From: Duganella sp. BuS-21 | GTDB lineage: Bacteria > Pseudomonadota > Gammaproteobacteria > Burkholderiales > Burkholderiaceae_D | DNA length: 64,000 nucleotides | Assembly (NCBI GenBank): GCA_041874725.1 | Contig: CP097466.1 | Coordinates: 3,286,001 to 3,350,000 of the forward strand | Reading direction: 5' to 3' | Shown here: in pieces, positions 54,306 to 63,141 of the stretch | Layout: each line of letters begins with the position of its first letter | Position numbering within the stretch: the first letter of the stretch is position 1 | Made by a program: the position numbers and the translations under genes | The notes under the pieces: model-generated | What the model was told of the DNA's origin: nothing | Databases searched by the model: none | Seen by the model: only the letters and a program-made list of their open reading frames with translations

Positions 54306-55634
54306 ATGACTACACCACTCAATAAACAGGTCGACCGCCTGCTGCGCAAGGTGTTCGGCATCGAAGCACTGCGCGATGGCCAGCGGCGCGTGATCGACAG
54401 CGTGCTGGCCGGCCGCGATACCCTGGCCGTGATGCCCACCGGCAGCGGCAAGTCCCTCTGCTACCAAGTGCCTGCGCGCTTGCGTAAGGGCTTGACAGTG
54501 GTGGTCTCGCCCTTGATTTCGCTGATGAAGGACCAGGCGGAAAAGCTGGAGGAGGTCGGCATTGCCAGCACCGCGCAAATCAACAGCAGCCTGTCGCGCA
54601 GCGATGAGCGCGAGGCGCTGCAGGCCATTGAAAGTGAAGACAAGGACATCGCCTTCTGCACGCCGGAACGGTTGGCCCTGCCTGAATTCCAGGAACTGCT
54701 GCGGCAAACCGGCGTCGGCCTGCTGGTGATCGATGAAGCGCATTGCATTTCACAGTGGGGCCACGATTTCCGACCGGCCTATCTGGAGATCGGCGCCGCG
54801 CTGTCCGTGCTGGGCAACCCGCAGGTGCTGGCCCTGACCGCCACCGCCACCGAGGACGTGATCGACGATATTCGGAAGCAGCTGGGTCGCCCCGGCTTGC
54901 GGGTGGTGAATACCGGCATCTACCGGCCCAACCTGCAATACCGTGTGCGTCAGGTGACCAATCCGGATGAGAAAAGTGCAGTGCTGCTGGAACTGGTACA
55001 GTCCAAAAAAGGTGTCGGCATCGTGTATGCCGCCACCGTCAAGGCGGCCAAGGAGGCGTATCAGATGCTGCTGGAGGCTGGCGAGAGCGTCACGCTCTAC
55101 CACGGCCGCCTGAAAGCGGCCGAGCGCAGCGAGAACCAGAATCTGTTCATGAGCGGCGAGCGGCGCGTGATGGTGGCCACCAACGCCTTCGGCATGGGCA
55201 TCGACAAGAGCGACACCCGCTTCGTGATTCACCTGCAGGTGCCGGGTAATCTGGAAGCCTACTACCAAGAGTCCGGCCGGGCAGGGCGCGACGGCGAAGA
55301 CGCCGAATGCACGCTGCTCTACTACCACGACGACACGCGCCTGCAAAAATTCTTCCTGATGAAGAGTAAGGCCCCGGACCACAAGCATGAACTCGACCGC
55401 GAAAAGCTGGAACGCATGATCGGCTACGCGCAAAGCGGCTTTTGCCGCTGGAAGCTGCTGCTTGATTACTTCGACAATCCGCTGCCCGGTTTCGAGCGTT
55501 GCTGCCGCTGCGACAATTGCCTGTCGCCGCCCGTCATTTCAGGGGAGGACTTCGAACAGCAGCAGCTGGGTGACCTGCGACTTGCTGAAGTTGTCGTCGG
55601 AGATCAGCACCAGGCTGGCGTGGCCGTTGGCTAG
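54306..55634 (+). CDS. RecQ-family DNA helicase, short C-terminus
   Basis: A 442-residue superfamily 2 helicase. Motifs are complete: 0 (FGIEALRDGQRRVIDSVLAG), I (MPTGSGKSLCYQVPA), II as DEAH (VIDEAHCISQWGHDFRPAY), III (LALTATATEDV), V (TNAFGMGIDKSDTRFVIH) and VI (YQESGRAGRDGEDAECTLLY). The zinc-binding part ends CCRCDNCLSPP. No winged-helix or HRDC domain follows. The last 32 residues are read antisense to the neighbour's coding sequence and look unlike a RecQ end. The true C-terminus may have been lost. I chose ATG at 54306; a longer start at 54258 lacks family similarity. Confidence 0.88.
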   Translation: MTTPLNKQVDRLLRKVFGIEALRDGQRRVIDSVLAGRDTLAVMPTGSGKSLCYQVPARLRKGLTVVVSPLISLMKDQAEKLEEVGIASTAQINSSLSRSDEREALQAIESEDKDIAFCTPERLALPEFQELLRQTGVGLLVIDEAHCISQWGHDFRPAYLEIGAALSVLGNPQVLALTATATEDVIDDIRKQLGRPGLRVVNTGIYRPNLQYRVRQVTNPDEKSAVLLELVQSKKGVGIVYAATVKAAKEAYQMLLEAGESVTLYHGRLKAAERSENQNLFMSGERRVMVATNAFGMGIDKSDTRFVIHLQVPGNLEAYYQESGRAGRDGEDAECTLLYYHDDTRLQKFFLMKSKAPDHKHELDREKLERMIGYAQSGFCRWKLLLDYFDNPLPGFERCCRCDNCLSPPVISGEDFEQQQLGDLRLAEVVVGDQHQAGVAVG

Positions 55635-56681
55635 ACGCGGGCCGAGCGACATGCCTTCGAGGTTGTCGACGATGGGCAGGTTCAGGGCGCCGATGTCGAG
55701 CACCAGGCGCTTCTGCACCAGCTCATAGCCGGCATCCTGCAAGCTGGCCAGGTGCTGGATGTCGGTGGCGCCGGTGGTGTCGATCTCGAAAATCCGCACG
55801 TAGTCCTTGTACTTGCCATCGTCGGCTTGCACGCCGGCGCGCTCCATCACCAGCATGCGGTTGTCGCTCAGGCACACCAGTTCCGCGATGCCGTTGTCGG
55901 CGTACTTGCCTTGGCCCGGCGCGGCGGCGATGCGCTCCAGCGGGTAAGCGTACTGGCCGAGCAGCTTGCCGTCGCGGCTGAAATGGCTGATGCGGTTGAC
56001 CGCGCCGTGTTCAGGGCTGGGCTCCGGCCCGTCCTGATACATCGGGCCTTCCAGCGACACCCACAGGCTGCGGCCATCCGGCGTAAAGCTGAAGCCCTCG
56101 AAGCCCTGGTTGTTGCGCGGCCCGGACAGGTGCTCCTTTGAGACGGTAAACATCGGCGGCAGCGGCATCGACCACAGGTAGCTGCCGTCGCGCGCGGCGC
56201 GGCGGATGAAGGGCGACAGCGACAGTTCGACGTCGCCTTCGCTGGCGTACCAGATGCTGCCGTCCAGCGGATCGACGCGCACCGCTTCCAGATCCGGCAC
56301 CACGCCGCCGCTGCGTTTGTATTCATCCTTGGACGGGTAGGCGCGGCCGTCCGCTTGCAGCAGCGTGGTCACGCCGGTCAGCTGCAGCGGAGCGAAAGAC
56401 TGCGCATCGATCGACAGCTTGGCGCGGTAGTAGCGGGCCGGATTGATCTGCGAGCGGTCGTCGGAGATGATCACCCATTCGTCGTTGGCGGCGTCGTAGT
56501 CGATGCCGGACAAGCCGCCCACCTGGGTGTCCTTGAACGGCATGCGCCATGGCAGGCGCTGTTCGCCGACGAAGCGCAGGCTGCTGATGGTGAGGTCCGG
56601 TTTGACTGGCGGGCGGGTCGTGAACGGCGCGCAGGCGCTGAGCGTCAGCGCGCAGGCGAGGGTGACGAGGGCTTTTTGCAT
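55539..56681 (-). CDS. esterase-like activity of phytase family lipoprotein
   Basis: A 380-residue predicted lipoprotein. The signal MQKALVTLACALTLSAC has the lipobox LSAC. The body matches the phytase-like / esterase-like family: GGLSGIDYDAANDEWVIISD, DLEAVRVDPLDGSIWYASEG, NNQGFEGFSFTPDGRSLWVS and DNLEGMSLGPRLANGHASLV. These are beta-propeller proteins with unproven substrates. The start at 56681 opens the lipoprotein signal. It converges on the RecQ-type gene with a 96-bp overlap, and is divergent from the small cysteine protein gene. Confidence 0.87.
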   Translation of the reverse strand: MQKALVTLACALTLSACAPFTTRPPVKPDLTISSLRFVGEQRLPWRMPFKDTQVGGLSGIDYDAANDEWVIISDDRSQINPARYYRAKLSIDAQSFAPLQLTGVTTLLQADGRAYPSKDEYKRSGGVVPDLEAVRVDPLDGSIWYASEGDVELSLSPFIRRAARDGSYLWSMPLPPMFTVSKEHLSGPRNNQGFEGFSFTPDGRSLWVSLEGPMYQDGPEPSPEHGAVNRISHFSRDGKLLGQYAYPLERIAAAPGQGKYADNGIAELVCLSDNRMLVMERAGVQADDGKYKDYVRIFEIDTTGATDIQHLASLQDAGYELVQKRLVLDIGALNLPIVDNLEGMSLGPRLANGHASLVLISDDNFSKSQVTQLLLFEVLP

Positions 56682-56749
56682 CAGGACTGAGGACCGGCTT
56701 CGGCGAAGGTGTTTGCGTCCGCGCATCTTAACACGCTAGAATACGGCCC

Positions 56750-57091
56750 ATGCGTCGCCGATTACCCTTTGTTCATGTGTTCCTCTCGTTGCTGCTGCTC
56801 TTCACGCAGCAGCTCGGGGTAGCGCACGTCTATACGCACTGGCTCGGCGTCGAACAGCAGAATGTCCGACTGAGCGACGAAGACCAGGCCGAGCACCGCA
56901 AGCGCATCGCCGTCGACAAGATCTGCGCGGAATGTGTGACGGTGACCCAGATGGGCGCCGCCATCACCAGTTCGCCGCTCACGCTGGCCATCTCTAGCCT
57001 CAGCACCGGCCCGATCACCATCGAGGCCACGCAGGCCGCTTGCGAGCGGACCACCTGCGTTTTCCAGTCCCGTGCGCCGCCTCTGGCGTGA
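56750..57091 (+). CDS. small exported CxxC protein upstream of the receptor gene
   Basis: A 113-residue protein. A hydrophobic N-terminus (LPFVHVFLSLLLLFTQQLGV) looks like a signal peptide. The mature part has HVYTHW, CAECVTVTQMGAAI with a CxxC pair, and CERTTC near the end. Such small Cys/His proteins often sit ahead of metal receptors in betaproteobacteria and resemble DUF2946-type proteins, but I cannot assign it firmly. It lies 96 bp ahead of the ZnuD-like gene on the same strand, so a role in zinc or copper handling is possible. Confidence 0.65.
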   Translation: MRRRLPFVHVFLSLLLLFTQQLGVAHVYTHWLGVEQQNVRLSDEDQAEHRKRIAVDKICAECVTVTQMGAAITSSPLTLAISSLSTGPITIEATQAACERTTCVFQSRAPPLA

Positions 57092-57187
57092 CACCCAAAA
57101 TCCGTTCTGAATTTTGAGTTTTTCGCCGCCGCGCGCCCGCATTCGGGCCGTGGTGCGCGTTCGTCACCATATCGCTAGAGGTTTTAC

Positions 57188-59167
57188 ATGACTATCCAAC
57201 GCACGCTGCTGGCCGGCGCCATTCTGTCCGCCTATTCTTCGCTGGCCTTCGCCCAGACCGCCGTAGTTCCACAAGTTGTTGTCACGGCTAACCCGTTTGG
57301 CAACTCCGCCAACGACCAGATTCTCGCGCCAGCCAAAGTGTTGGCCGGCGATGAGCTGCGCGATAAATCCGGCAGCTCGCTGGGCGAAACGCTGTCGCAG
57401 GAGCTGGGCGTGTCGGCGTCGGCCTTCGGCGCAGGCGCTTCGCGTCCCATCATTCGCGGCATGGAAGGCGCCCGCGTCAAGATGCTGGAGAACGGCATGG
57501 CCGTCTCCGACGTTTCCGGCCGGTCCAATGACCACGCCGTGGCGGCCGAAGGCGCGACGGCGCAGCAGATCGAAATCCTGCGCGGCCCGGCCGCACTGCT
57601 GTACGGCTCGGGGGCCATCGGCGGTCTGGTCAACGTCGTCAACGAACGTATCCCCACCGCGCTGGAACCCAAGCTCACTGGCCAGCTGGAAGCGCGCGGC
57701 AGCACGGTCGATAACGGCCGCAACGCCTCCGGTACGCTGGACGGTTCGGTCGATCATCTGGCCTGGCACGTCGACGGTAACTTCCGTAACGCCGATGACT
57801 ACAAGATCCCCGGCAACCGGGTGGAGAATGATCCCGATTCGGCCTCCGGCCGCCTGCCACATTCGGACACGCGTTCGCGCAGCGGTGGCGTGGGCGGTTC
57901 TTACATCGATAACTGGGGCTTCGTTGGCGTCTCCGTTTCGCACCTGAGTAATCTGTACGGCATTCCGAGCGACGAAGGCTCGAAGATCGACCAAAAGCAG
58001 ACTCGCTACGACATCGACAGCCTGGTCAAGGCGCCGCTGGCAGGCTTCGAGACCTTCAAGTTCAAGGCCGGCTACACCGATTACGAACACGCCGAAATCG
58101 GCCAGGACGGCCTGCCGGAAGTGGAGTTCAAGAACCGTTCGCTGGAAACGCGGTTTGAATTGACGCACAAGCCGGTGGCCGGCTGGCATGGCACCTTCGG
58201 CGTGCAGACCGAGAACACCAACTTCTCGGCGCTCAGCGCGGAGGGCGGCCCGGACACCGTGCCGGTCACCCGTTCCACCTCCAACGCCGCCTTCCTGGTC
58301 GAGGAAACCGACTTCGGCCCGGTCAAGTTCAACGCCGGCGGCCGCGTGGAGCGCGTCAAACGTGAGCCGGTGACGGGCGTGGACCGTTCGTTTACTCTGC
58401 AATCGGCATCGGTGGGCGGCATGTGGCCGTTCGTGCACGGCTATGCGCTGGGCGCGACCTTGTCCTATGCGCAGCGCGCGCCGTCGACCGAGGAACTGTA
58501 TTCAAGCGGTCCGCACGACGCCACCGTGACCTTCGACATCGGCAATGCCGATTTCAAGAAGGAGACCTCGCGTAACATCGAAGTCAACATCCAGAAGACC
58601 ACGGGCCTGGTGCGCTGGAAGGCCAACGTCTTCCGCAATAAAGTGAGTGACTTCATCTACGGCCACATCACCGGCAACCTGCTCGATGAAGAGGGCAATC
58701 CGGGCGACGAACTGCGCGAGCGCATCTTCGAACAGGCGGATGCCACGGTGCAGGGCGCGGAAGCCGAGCTGGAATACAACCCGACCGGCGCCGGCTGGTC
58801 CGGCCGCCTGTTTGCCGACACTTCGCACGGCAAGCTGGATCACGGCGGCAGCCTGCCGCTGCAGCCGGCCACGCGCGTCGGCATCAGCACCGCGTATAAG
58901 ATGGGTGACTGGCGTGCCGGCCTGTCGCTGGTGCACGCGCAATCGCAGGATCGTTTGGCATCGTTTGAAACCAGCGATACGCCGAGCTACAACCAGGTCA
59001 ACGCCAACGTCTCCTACACGCAGAAACTGGGCAATTACGATCTGACCTGGTTCCTGCTGGCGAAGAACCTGACCAACGACGAGATCCGCGTATCGACTTC
59101 GGTACTGAAGGACATCTCGCCGCTGCCGGGCCGTAACCTGGTGTTCGGCGTGCGCGCGAAGTTCTAA
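57188..59167 (+). CDS. TonB-dependent receptor, ZnuD-like
   Basis: A 659-residue outer-membrane receptor. A signal peptide ends near AFAQT. The plug (VLAGDELRDKSGSSLGETLS, GASRPIIRGMEGARVKMLEN, GMAVSDVSGRSNDHAVAAEG) closely follows zinc receptors of the ZnuD group. PAALLYGSGAIGGLVNVVNE is the usual plug motif. The barrel ends PLPGRNLVFGVRAKF with a terminal Phe. Zinc uptake is inferred from the family. The small CxxC protein gene is just upstream; no Zur box was seen by eye. It converges on the sulfonate-type ABC operon. Confidence 0.88.
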   Translation: MTIQRTLLAGAILSAYSSLAFAQTAVVPQVVVTANPFGNSANDQILAPAKVLAGDELRDKSGSSLGETLSQELGVSASAFGAGASRPIIRGMEGARVKMLENGMAVSDVSGRSNDHAVAAEGATAQQIEILRGPAALLYGSGAIGGLVNVVNERIPTALEPKLTGQLEARGSTVDNGRNASGTLDGSVDHLAWHVDGNFRNADDYKIPGNRVENDPDSASGRLPHSDTRSRSGGVGGSYIDNWGFVGVSVSHLSNLYGIPSDEGSKIDQKQTRYDIDSLVKAPLAGFETFKFKAGYTDYEHAEIGQDGLPEVEFKNRSLETRFELTHKPVAGWHGTFGVQTENTNFSALSAEGGPDTVPVTRSTSNAAFLVEETDFGPVKFNAGGRVERVKREPVTGVDRSFTLQSASVGGMWPFVHGYALGATLSYAQRAPSTEELYSSGPHDATVTFDIGNADFKKETSRNIEVNIQKTTGLVRWKANVFRNKVSDFIYGHITGNLLDEEGNPGDELRERIFEQADATVQGAEAELEYNPTGAGWSGRLFADTSHGKLDHGGSLPLQPATRVGISTAYKMGDWRAGLSLVHAQSQDRLASFETSDTPSYNQVNANVSYTQKLGNYDLTWFLLAKNLTNDEIRVSTSVLKDISPLPGRNLVFGVRAKF

Positions 59168-59176
59168 AGCAGTCTG

Positions 59177-59887
59177 TCAGACATGAAGGCTGTCGAGAAT
59201 GGCGGCCTTCAGATGGGCGGCGTTGGTGTCGCCGCGCTTGCGCGGTGCCGGGCCGGGATGGAACTCGGTCAGGCCGCCTTCCAGCAGCAGCACGCGGTCG
59301 CTCAGGTAGAGCGCTTCGTCGATGTCGTGCGTCACCAGCAGCACGGTGAGCTTGTGTTCATGGGCGACCTTTAGCAGCAGGTCCTGCAGCTTCATACGGG
59401 TGAAGGCGTCGACGGCGGAGAAGGGTTCGTCCAGCAACAGCACGCGCGGCTGCGTGTACAGGCCGCGCGCGATGGCGGCGCGTTGCGCCTGGCCACCGGA
59501 GAGCTGCTTGGGCAGTGCGTCGGCATGTTCGTGCAGGCCGACTTCGGACAGCAGGCGCGTGACCAGTCGTTGTGCGCTTTGCGCGTTGTCACCGCCGTTG
59601 AAGGCGACGTTCTGCGCCACCGTCAGCCACGGGAACAGGCGCGGCTCCTGGAAGATAAAGCCGATATCGCCGCTCACGCCGTGCAATGCCGTGCCGCCCA
59701 GCTTGACCTCGCCGCTGAATCGGCAGTCCAGTCCCGATGCGATGGCCAACAAGCTGCTTTTGCCGCAGCCGCTGGCGCCGATCAGGCTGACGATCTCGCC
59801 TTCCTGCAAGCGCAGGCCGACGTCCTTCAGGACGGTGCGCGCGCCGTAGCGCTTTTCTTTAACGTGGATGTCGAGTGCGATGGTCAT
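59177..59887 (-). CDS. ABC transporter ATPase, SsuB/TauB type
   Basis: A 236-residue ATPase. Walker A is GASGCGKSSLL near residue 37, the Q loop FIFQEPRLFPWLTVAQNVAF, the signature LSGGQAQRAAIARGL, Walker B VLLLDEPFSAVDAF, and the switch His in LLVTHDIDEALYLSD. The family imports aliphatic sulfonates, taurine or similar. It is the last gene of a minus-strand operon with a permease 6 bp upstream and a binding protein. Confidence 0.92.
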   Translation of the reverse strand: MTIALDIHVKEKRYGARTVLKDVGLRLQEGEIVSLIGASGCGKSSLLAIASGLDCRFSGEVKLGGTALHGVSGDIGFIFQEPRLFPWLTVAQNVAFNGGDNAQSAQRLVTRLLSEVGLHEHADALPKQLSGGQAQRAAIARGLYTQPRVLLLDEPFSAVDAFTRMKLQDLLLKVAHEHKLTVLLVTHDIDEALYLSDRVLLLEGGLTEFHPGPAPRKRGDTNAAHLKAAILDSLHV

Positions 59888-59893
59888 GATGGA

Positions 59894-60760
59894 TTATGCA
59901 TAGCTGTCGCGCCATGCCAGGCTGCGTTTTTCAATGATGGCCATCAGTGTGTCGCTGACTTTACCAAGGATGGCCAGCAGGACGATGGCCGCCAGTACGA
60001 TATCGGCGCGGCTGGTTTCGCGGCCGTCGGAAAGTAAGTAGCCCAGGCCCTTGCTGGCCGCGATCAGTTCAGCTGCCACCATGAACATCCACGCCAGACT
60101 GAGGCCGTTGCGCAAGCCGGTCAGAATGGCCGGCAGTGCGGCCGGCAGCAGCACGCGCCGGGTCAGTGCGATATTCGATAGCTGGTATAGCCGCGCGACT
60201 TCGATCAGCTTGCGATCCACGCCGCGTATGCCGGACGCCACGCCCATGTAGATCGGGAAGAAAGCGCCGATGGCGATCAATACCATCTTTGGTGCTTCGT
60301 CGATGCCGAGCCAGAGCAGCAGCAGCGGCACCCACGCCAGCGAAGGAATCGCGCGCAGGGCCTGGAAGGTTGGATCGAGGATGGCTTCGGCGTGGCGGCT
60401 CAGGCCGACGGCGGCACCCAGCACAACCGCCAGCAAAGCGCCGCTTGCGAAACCGGCCGCCACCCGCAACGTGCTGGCGCCGATATGGCCCAGCAGTCCT
60501 TGCGCGCCTAGGTCGCGTAGTGTTTCAATGATTTGTGTCGGCGGCGGCAGCATGTGCGCGGGAATCAGGCCGCCGCGCACGGAGAACTCAATCGCCAACA
60601 GTGCCGTCACCGGCAGCAGCAAGGCAAGCAAGAGCCGCTGCGCGCGCTGGCCATGCAGCGCCGAAACCAGCCTGGCTCGTGCGGCGCCGGCTGCATGGGC
60701 CAGTTCCGCCGCATCGGCGGCGGAGGGCGCGTCGACACGGGCTGCAAGTTGGCTGCTCAT
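59894..60760 (-). CDS. ABC transporter permease, SsuC type
   Basis: A 288-residue inner-membrane permease with about six helices. The EAA-type loop is seen as VARLYQLSNIALTRRVLLPA followed by ALPAILTGLRNGLSLAWMFM. FQALRAIPSLAWVPLLLLWL is typical of SsuC/TauC. The ATG at 60760 gives MSSQLAARVD, and it begins 10 bp after the binding-protein stop; a longer in-frame start would overlap that gene. It partners with the ATPase downstream. Confidence 0.92.
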   Translation of the reverse strand: MSSQLAARVDAPSAADAAELAHAAGAARARLVSALHGQRAQRLLLALLLPVTALLAIEFSVRGGLIPAHMLPPPTQIIETLRDLGAQGLLGHIGASTLRVAAGFASGALLAVVLGAAVGLSRHAEAILDPTFQALRAIPSLAWVPLLLLWLGIDEAPKMVLIAIGAFFPIYMGVASGIRGVDRKLIEVARLYQLSNIALTRRVLLPAALPAILTGLRNGLSLAWMFMVAAELIAASKGLGYLLSDGRETSRADIVLAAIVLLAILGKVSDTLMAIIEKRSLAWRDSYA

Positions 60761-60770
60761 GCCCCCGCTC

Positions 60771-61757
60771 CTAGCCGCGCGTGATGTACGGTTGCGCGAA
60801 GCGGGTATCCACCAGCTCCGCGATCGCACGACCCAGGTCCGCGTCCGCCTTCACCAGCGCTTCTTCCTTCAGAATCGGCGCGGCCACCTGCAAGGCCTGC
60901 ACATGTTCGCCCCCCGGCTGCGGATTGCTGAAGTCACTGCGTAGCTTCACCTGCAGCAGCGCCACCGACAGCGATACCTTGGCCTCTTCAGACAAAATCT
61001 TGGCTGCCTCGCTAGGATAGGCGCGTATCCATGCGCGCGCTTTCTCGTACGCTTTGATGACGCGCGCCACCTCGGCTGGCCGCGTCGCCAGGAAGTCTTC
61101 GCGCACGTTCAGGAAGCCGTAGGTATTGAAAGCGACGTTCCGGTAGATCAGCTTCGAGCCGCTTTCCAACTCGCTGGCGGCCATGTGTGGGTCCAGGCCT
61201 GCCCATGCATCGACCTTGCCTTGCTCCAGCGCCGCGCGGCCGTCCGCATGCTGCAAGCCGACATGCTCGATGTCGCTGCGTTTCAAGCCGACGGTCTTCA
61301 GGGAGCGCAGCAGGAACAGATATGGATCGGTGCCCTTGGTAGCCGCGACCTTCTTGCCCTTCAAATCAGCCAGCGTGCGGATATTGGAATCCTTGCGCAC
61401 CACCAGCGCGGTCCATTCGGGACGCGAAAAAATATAGGGCGTCTTGATAGGATTGCCGTTGGCCTTGGCCAGCAGCGCAGCCAGACCGGCCGAGGAGCCG
61501 ATATCGATGCTGTTCGCATTCAGATATTCCAGCGCGCGATTACTGCCCGCGCTCAGCACCCAGCGTATCTGCACGCCGTCTGCCTTGAAATCGTCTTCGA
61601 GCCAGCCGAAGCGACGCAGCACCAGGCTGGCGGGCGAGTAGTAGGCGTAGTCGAGGCGCAGCTCCTTGAGCGGAGCCGCAACCACCAGCGATACGGGAGA
61701 AAAGCCGGCAACGGCGGCACTACCGGCCGCCAGTTTCAACAGGGTTCTGCGCTTCAT
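60771..61757 (-). CDS. ABC substrate-binding protein, aliphatic sulfonate (SsuA) type, Tat signal
   Basis: A 328-residue binding protein. The N-terminus MKRRTLLKLAAGSAAVAG has a twin-arginine signal. The body matches SsuA: LDYAYYSPASLVLRRFGWLE, SNRALEYLNANSIDIGSSAG, VRKDSNIRTLADLKGKKVAA and KVDAWAGLDPHMAASELESG. AAGGAAAAC precedes the ATG at 61757. Longer in-frame starts at 61808 and 61778 exist. It heads the operon with permease and ATPase. The natural ligand is inferred. Confidence 0.9.
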   Translation of the reverse strand: MKRRTLLKLAAGSAAVAGFSPVSLVVAAPLKELRLDYAYYSPASLVLRRFGWLEDDFKADGVQIRWVLSAGSNRALEYLNANSIDIGSSAGLAALLAKANGNPIKTPYIFSRPEWTALVVRKDSNIRTLADLKGKKVAATKGTDPYLFLLRSLKTVGLKRSDIEHVGLQHADGRAALEQGKVDAWAGLDPHMAASELESGSKLIYRNVAFNTYGFLNVREDFLATRPAEVARVIKAYEKARAWIRAYPSEAAKILSEEAKVSLSVALLQVKLRSDFSNPQPGGEHVQALQVAAPILKEEALVKADADLGRAIAELVDTRFAQPYITRG

Positions 61758-61852
61758 GTTTTCCTTGGATTGAGGCATTGATGCATAAAGTATTGCATCG
61801 ACGCTCATCCAGGTACACGAATAAATCCTGCTTTACATAGTTGAAAACCGCA

Positions 61853-63034
61853 TCAAGCCAGTGCTTCGGCAGGGCCGAAGAACTCGTAGTAGGTCTGCGA
61901 CGATGGCACGCCCAGCTCCACCAGATGCGACTTGACGGCCTTCATGAACGGCGTCGGGCCGAGGAAGTAGGCGTCGACGTCGCGCGTCACCGGCATCCAC
62001 TTAGCCAGTTGCTCGGGATTCAGATAGCCGATGGCGTGCGGTTGCGGCGCTTCGGCGTCGGCCACTTCATAGCAGTAGAAACGCTGCAGTTGCGGGTGCT
62101 TTACGGCCAGCGCGTCGATGTGGTCGCGGAAGGCGTGGACACCGGCGTGGCGCGCGGCGTGAATGAAGTGCACCGGACGGTTGCTGGTCAGCGCCGCGGT
62201 CAGCATGGCCAGCGTCGGTGTGATGCCCACGCCGCCGCTGATCAGCACCAACGGCTTGTCGCTGTCGGCCAGCACGAACTCGCCCGATGGCGGAAACAGC
62301 TCGATGCTGTCGCCGACGTTGACGTGGTCGTGCAGGTAGTTCGACACCAGGCCGCCGGCTTCACGCTTCACGCTGATGCGGTAGCTGAGGCCATTGGCGG
62401 CGGCCGACAGCGAGTATTGGCGGCGCTGCGGATTGCCGTTCACATCGACGTTGAGGCCGATGTATTGGCCAGGCTTGTGCGCCGCCACCGTGCCGCCGTC
62501 GGCCGGCTCCAGCACGAACGAAGTGATCTCGTCGCTTTCCGGCGTCTTCAAGGTAACCTTGAATTCGCGGCCACCGCGCCAGCCGCCTTCGGCCTGCTCG
62601 TTTTCCTGATAGATGTTTTCCTCTGCGCCGATCAGGATCTGCGCCAACTGGCCGTAGGCCGCACCCCAGGCTTCGATCACGGCGTCGGTAGCCACTTCCT
62701 CGCCCAGCACTTCGCGGATCGCCTTCAGCAGCGCGCCGCCGACGATAGGGTAGTGCTCCGGCTGGATCTGCAGCGACACGTGCTTGTTGATAATGGTGTT
62801 GACCAGCGGGCCAAGCTTCTCCAGCTTCTCGATATTCTTTGCATACATGAGCACCGCATTGGCCAAGGCGCGCTGCTGCGTGCCCTCGGTCTGGTTGGCC
62901 TGGTTGAACAGCGGCTTCACTTCCGGATGGTCGCGGAACAGCGATTTGTAGAAATGGCGGGTCAGGGCTTCGCCGCCTTGTTCCAGAATCGGCACGGTGG
63001 CGGTGATGATGGCTTTGTGTTCGGTGCTCAGCAT
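61853..63034 (-). CDS. hmp: flavohaemoglobin / nitric oxide dioxygenase
   Basis: A 393-residue enzyme that oxidises NO to nitrate. The globin domain fills residues 1-140; the proximal His is in NKHVSLQIQPEHYPIVGGAL. A ferredoxin-reductase-like FAD domain follows (RQYSLSAAANGLSYRISVKR, HVNVGDSIELFPPSGEFVL) and then an NAD domain (VLISGGVGITPTLAMLTAAL). Length and domain order fit Hmp. The intergenic region upstream is AT-rich, with TCATATGA near 63080, but it does not match an NsrR site well. It lies between the sulfonate operon and a TonB receptor, all on the minus strand. Confidence 0.95.
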   Translation of the reverse strand: MLSTEHKAIITATVPILEQGGEALTRHFYKSLFRDHPEVKPLFNQANQTEGTQQRALANAVLMYAKNIEKLEKLGPLVNTIINKHVSLQIQPEHYPIVGGALLKAIREVLGEEVATDAVIEAWGAAYGQLAQILIGAEENIYQENEQAEGGWRGGREFKVTLKTPESDEITSFVLEPADGGTVAAHKPGQYIGLNVDVNGNPQRRQYSLSAAANGLSYRISVKREAGGLVSNYLHDHVNVGDSIELFPPSGEFVLADSDKPLVLISGGVGITPTLAMLTAALTSNRPVHFIHAARHAGVHAFRDHIDALAVKHPQLQRFYCYEVADAEAPQPHAIGYLNPEQLAKWMPVTRDVDAYFLGPTPFMKAVKSHLVELGVPSSQTYYEFFGPAEALA

Positions 63035-63141
63035 GATGGATCTCGGTTTCTATGAAGTTTCGACGTAAAGAAGTATATCATATGAATGTTTAAACGTGCA
63101 CGAGGCGCCGCCAGAATTTTTTGACGGCGCCTCCGATTAGC

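Noticed and set aside
63062-63095. Possible NsrR site upstream of hmp
   Set aside because: The AT-rich palindrome is centred on TCATATGA and does not match the known NsrR half-sites well.
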